Of a stretch of 13,387 nucleotides of DNA, positions 10,395-13,387 are shown one piece after another. Under the pieces are notes generated by a model. The model made no database searches, had not been told where the DNA came from, and saw only the letters and a program-made list of their open reading frames with translations. The stretch is from JBFLXN01 sp040755715 [NCBI: Candidatus Edwardsbacteria bacterium]. GTDB lineage: Bacteria > Edwardsbacteria > AC1 > JBFLXN01. The first letter of the stretch is position 1; each line of letters begins with the position of its first letter. Made by a program: the position numbers and the translations under genes. The stretch spans positions 1 through 13,387 of the forward strand of contig JBFLXN010000067.1 in NCBI GenBank assembly GCA_040755715.1, in the 5' to 3' direction.

Positions 10395-13286
10395 AAGTAT
10401 CATCTTTTTTGTCGCTGAGAAATTACTCGTCTCTAAACGATAGAAATAAACGCCATCCGCTACACGCTTCCCGCTTTCATCCTTTCCATCCCAGTTCATA
10501 GAATAGTAACCCGGGGAGCATCTTTCATTTACCAAAGTCTTTACCAATTGTCCAGCTACATTGTAGATTTTCAAAGTAGTGTGGCTAATAGCGGACAGCG
10601 AATAGCGAATAGCGGTTTGTGATGAAAACGGATTCGGATAGTTCTGGAATAGGATGGTTGCTTTTGGAATACCTTTTAGACTCTTGAGGTGATTCAAGAC
10701 GAATTCTTCACTGCCCATTGCCAAAGTGAAGTCTCTCTTAGTTTCCCCAGAACCAAAAGCGAATTCGTATTCGCTATTCTTTCTTAAATCAATAGCCACA
10801 GAAGTTTTCGGGTCAAAGAGATAAATTGCATTGTCCTTAGAAATCTTATCTCCGATATCCCATTGTATTTTTGCCTCTTCATTCCCTTCTACCGTGAATT
10901 TCCACACCTGCCCTTCAGCCGATGGAGGACGGAAATCTGAGGCATATCTATCAGGGAATTCCTTCCAGTCACAATTGTCAAAATATCCTGATATTTCTGT
11001 CAGACCAGAAGGTGGCTCAGGATAGTCATAAGAGTCGTATTCCTGTTTCGCATCCTCTATTATACCGAAGTAGTTGTATTTATCTTCTCCAGCAGGTCCG
11101 CTCACTTTCACATCAACAATCTGATTCATAAATTCTGCAAGATTGTCTGCTTTTCCCTTAGGTGGAGAGCTGAGAGGTGGTATCTTCAGAGAAATAGTTC
11201 CGGTAGATATATTTTTTACCGCATATCCCTTAAATGGTTCTAACCTCTCTATCGGATACTGCCAGGAGTTTCCATCATAAGTATAGAGGCCTCTCAGGTA
11301 GATACTGTCGTTTCCAGTAGCAAGTTTAATCCTGTTCCAATCAACAGAGAAGAAAAACGGGGTGGCTATGTCGTTCCAACCAGGGGCAAGATTTATAGAA
11401 TAGGGAGAACCAGTTCTGATGGTAGTGCCGGAATCTGGGATATCTAAGGTTGGAGAAGGTTGAATGCGATGTCTTAACCACAATGCCCTGCCAGGAGGCT
11501 TAAAGACTACCCTCGCATCTGGAGCTTCTACATATCCTGTAGCGTCATCTACATATCTAAAGCAGCGCCACTTTGTTTTGTCGTAAGAGCCCAAATCGTC
11601 TTCAAAGAAATTGATAGGGTCAGGGTTCGGGGAAAACGAACTCCCAGGGAAAGAGAGGATGTACCAGGCATCGTAAGGATAGAGAGAGGGCATAGCGAGA
11701 CCATAATAATGGACTGGATGAGAATAAGGGAGGGTATCTTTCCCCGAAGGATAATAAGTTATGTTTCCAGCTTTATCCGCTACTTCAAAATAGTATTCAA
11801 GTCCATTTAAGGTGACTTCATTATTGGGAATGTCAACCCAGCCAAGGGAATCCGGCGGAAGAGTCATAAAGTGACAGTTATACCCAGAGCCACTTCCACC
11901 TTTTCTGCAGGATACTGCGGCATAATCTATTCCCGCAGAGCCAACATCCCAAATCTTCGCTTCGCATCGAAATGGGTTGTCTAACTTTGCTATTCTATCA
12001 AGTGTTAAAGGATTGATTTGGGGAAATTGGGTTTCCACTGTGAATTGCCAGGCGGGAGAGTAGACAGACGGATTACCTGCTACATCCTCTGCTCTTACAT
12101 GCCAGAAGTATGTTTGTTCTAAAAGACTCGCTGTTGGAGTGTAGGCCGTGTCGGGCAGGACGATATTTATTTCAGGCGAAGTGAAGTCAGAGTTGTTATC
12201 TATCTGAATTTGATATTTGTTGCCATCAGACACGCTTCCCCAGACAAATGTTGGTGTTCCACAGGTGAATGAACCAGCCGATGGGGAAATTAGGGAAGGT
12301 GTAGCAGGAGGCGCAGTATCCACAGTAAAATTCCAGGCGTTAGAATAAACAGACCAGTTGTTTGCGGCATCGCCAGCCCGAACCCGCCAATACCAGACAC
12401 CATCAGATAGAGAAAGGCCGATTGTATAATTCGTATCAGAAACCACTGTATCCTTCACCGGCGAGGCAAATAGACTGTCACCATCTATTTGAATCTGATA
12501 CTTGCTAGCGCCGGAGGCGTTCCGCCAGTAAAATGAAGGTGTATTGTCGTTAGTGAGTGAACCATTTGGAGGAGAGACAAGTGTTGGTATAGCAGGTGCC
12601 GAAGTATCCACAGTAAAATTCCAGGCGTTAGAATAAACAGACCAGTTGTTTGCAGCATCGCCAGCCCGAACCCGCCAGTAATAAACGCTATCAGTTAGCG
12701 GAGTGCCAATTGTATAATCTGAGACAGAAACAATGGTATCCTTCACAGGTGTAGTAAATGTGCCATCATCGTCTATCTGAATTTGATATTTTGTAGCACC
12801 GGTAACATCAGACCAGTCAAAGAAGGGGGTATTGTCGTTAGTAAGTGAACCATTTGGAGGAGAAAACAAAACCGGTGCTTTCAGTCCCAACCTTATAAGA
12901 TAGACATCATACAAGCCTGCACCAAAAGAGGAGGTATATCCTGCAATGATATATCCACCATCAGAGGTCTGCCGGACAGACTGGCCCCAATCATCGCTAC
13001 TTCCGCCAAAAGTCCTCGTCCATACGGTATCACCTGTAGAATTCGTTTTAATAAGATAGACATCGCCATTGCCCGCACCAAAAGAGAAGGTATATCCTGT
13101 AATGATATATCCGCCATCAGAGGTCTGCTGGACAGACCAGCCCTCATCAGTATCAGTTCCGCCAAAGGTCCTCGTCCATACGGTACCACCTGTAGAATTC
13201 GTCTTAATAAGATAGACATCATAATCGCCCGCACCAAAAGAGTAGGTATATCCTGTTATGATAGTTACTGGTGAAGAATCAAGACT
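10386..13286 (-). CDS. Large secreted repeat protein with Ig-like repeats and C-terminal sorting domain, 5' end broken
   Basis: The frame is open from 13286 to the stop at 10386 (966 codons), with no plausible start upstream of TTG 12914. That TTG lies in the middle of a conserved repeat, so the true N-terminus is missing. Order: at least two and a half 52-residue repeats of the propeller-like type [25 protein letters not shown]...[15 protein letters not shown] (13262 to about 12900); three Ig/FN3-like repeats of about 96 residues starting [13 protein letters not shown] (about 12880-12010); a long region with [10 protein letters not shown] and [14 protein letters not shown], typical of FCB-type extracellular proteins; and a sorting domain (FQNYPNPF to KKMILLR, about 10670-10389). 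A surface or secreted adhesive role is likely; no catalytic residues are seen. It stops matching its own repeat at about 13264. Confidence 0.85.
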   Translation of the reverse strand, partial: SLDSSPVTIITGYTYSFGAGDYDVYLIKTNSTGGTVWTRTFGGTDTDEGWSVQQTSDGGYIITGYTFSFGAGNGDVYLIKTNSTGDTVWTRTFGGSSDDWGQSVRQTSDGGYIIAGYTSSFGAGLYDVYLIRLGLKAPVLFSPPNGSLTNDNTPFFDWSDVTGATKYQIQIDDDGTFTTPVKDTIVSVSDYTIGTPLTDSVYYWRVRAGDAANNWSVYSNAWNFTVDTSAPAIPTLVSPPNGSLTNDNTPSFYWRNASGASKYQIQIDGDSLFASPVKDTVVSDTNYTIGLSLSDGVWYWRVRAGDAANNWSVYSNAWNFTVDTAPPATPSLISPSAGSFTCGTPTFVWGSVSDGNKYQIQIDNNSDFTSPEINIVLPDTAYTPTASLLEQTYFWHVRAEDVAGNPSVYSPAWQFTVETQFPQINPLTLDRIAKLDNPFRCEAKIWDVGSAGIDYAAVSCRKGGSGSGYNCHFMTLPPDSLGWVDIPNNEVTLNGLEYYFEVADKAGNITYYPSGKDTLPYSHPVHYYGLAMPSLYPYDAWYILSFPGSSFSPNPDPINFFEDDLGSYDKTKWRCFRYVDDATGYVEAPDARVVFKPPGRALWLRHRIQPSPTLDIPDSGTTIRTGSPYSINLAPGWNDIATPFFFSVDWNRIKLATGNDSIYLRGLYTYDGNSWQYPIERLEPFKGYAVKNISTGTISLKIPPLSSPPKGKADNLAEFMNQIVDVKVSGPAGEDKYNYFGIIEDAKQEYDSYDYPEPPSGLTEISGYFDNCDWKEFPDRYASDFRPPSAEGQVWKFTVEGNEEAKIQWDIGDKISKDNAIYLFDPKTSVAIDLRKNSEYEFAFGSGETKRDFTLAMGSEEFVLNHLKSLKGIPKATILFQNYPNPFSSQTAIRYSLSAISHTTLKIYNVAGQLVKTLVNERCSPGYYSMNWDGKDESGKRVADGVYFYRLETSNFSATKKMILLR
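10584..10625. repeat. Heptad array in the second sorting domain
   Basis: GCTAATA, GCGGACA, GCGAATA, GCGAATA, GCGGTTT, GTGATGA with a 7-bp period from 10584. It encodes [10 protein letters not shown] and corresponds unit by unit to 6840-6881 with a few substitutions. Confidence 0.65.
12030..12880 (-). repeat. Tandem Ig-like domain repeats, 288-bp period
   Basis: Three copies encode domains with [26 protein letters not shown] and WNFTVDT. The stretch starting at 12315 recurs almost unchanged at 12603 over more than 60 bp, exactly 288 bp (96 codons) away, while the third copy has diverged. The pair looks like a recent in-frame duplication. Confidence 0.85.
12935..13263 (-). repeat. 52-residue propeller-like repeats, 156-bp period
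   Basis: TCAGAGGTCTG at 12961 and 13117, and TATATCCTG followed by AATGATA at 12935, 13091 and (as TTATGATA) 13247, set a 156-bp period. The third copy stops after GATA at 13263, where the next bases should read TATCC but are GTTACTGG. Confidence 0.85.
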
Positions 13287-13387
13287 TCAATATAACTGGT
13301 TCCTGATAAGGGAAGCCAAAGTTTTTGCTCTTTGACATTTTCTATTCTTATTTTCTTTTTCCTTTGCGAGAACGATAAATTCCAAAT
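13264..13387. other. Unrelated sequence at the right edge after a sharp repeat break
   Basis: From 13264 the sequence no longer follows the 156-bp repeat. On the minus strand the frame hits TGA at 13289-13287. On the plus strand a short frame from the junction reads [23 protein letters not shown] and stops at 13333-13335, which looks more like the C-terminus of a real protein than chance, though I do not recognise it. It may be a mobile-element edge, a deletion joint or an assembly join. Confidence 0.5.

Noticed and set aside
12893-13237. Minus-strand open frame of 114 codons upstream of TTG 12914
   Set aside because: It is the wrong frame of the 156-bp repeats. The correct frame continues without interruption from 12914 up to 13286.

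Overview
The window is a stretch of moderately AT-rich bacterial DNA in which every convincing gene lies on the minus strand. Two very large secreted proteins end in the C-terminal sorting/FlgD-like domain (YPNPF, then KIYN.AGQ.V, then WDG.DESG..V..GVYFY, ending KK(M)xLLR) that marks FCB-group and neighbouring uncultivated phyla. With the gingipain-type peptidase and the many dispersed palindromic repeats, this suggests an uncultivated lineage of the WOR-3/Stahlbacteria, TA06, Hydrothermae or Omnitrophota kind. No rRNA or universal single-copy gene is present, so the phylum is inferred, not shown.

Layout, in the direction of transcription (high to low coordinates). 13286-10386: a secreted repeat protein whose 5' part breaks off abruptly at about 13264. 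10277-6615: a gingipain-like (C25) peptidase with its own promoter. 6432-4849: an APC-superfamily transporter behind a terminator-like hairpin. 4662-4411: a small two-helix membrane protein. 3990-3415: a membrane-anchored universal-stress-protein domain. 3256-2855 and 2422-1772: two RCK/TrkA-type NAD-binding proteins, split by an S23-type four-helix-bundle gene (2820-2464). 1764-754: the septal cell-wall enzyme MltG. A new transcription unit starts with a strong promoter near 600 and runs into the N-terminus of a small exported protein (127 to 1, cut by the window edge).

Working model: the APC transporter, the USP domain and the two RCK proteins form a cation (probably potassium) uptake module in which the regulatory domains are separate polypeptides. 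KimA-type and Trk/Ktr-type systems provide the precedent. The assignment rests on gene order and on acidic residues in the predicted transport helices, and is untested.

The most striking content is the repeat landscape. (1) A family of 7-bp periodic arrays, loosely GCNNAWR, occurs as inverted arms around the S23 gene, as a solo hairpin between USP and trkA, as inverted arms around a gene-free stretch at 4115-4428, and inside the coding sequence of both secreted proteins. A 16-bp sequence is shared exactly beside the S23 element and the solo hairpin. Together these look like a mobile or amplifying repeat family with the S23 protein as its candidate cognate factor. (2) A second family has the form palindrome followed by 15-bp units that share the linker CTACCAA. 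It is inserted twice, in opposite orientation and in frame, in the peptidase gene. (3) GC-rich palindromes include a perfect 24-bp-arm hairpin touching the ribosome binding site of the USP gene.
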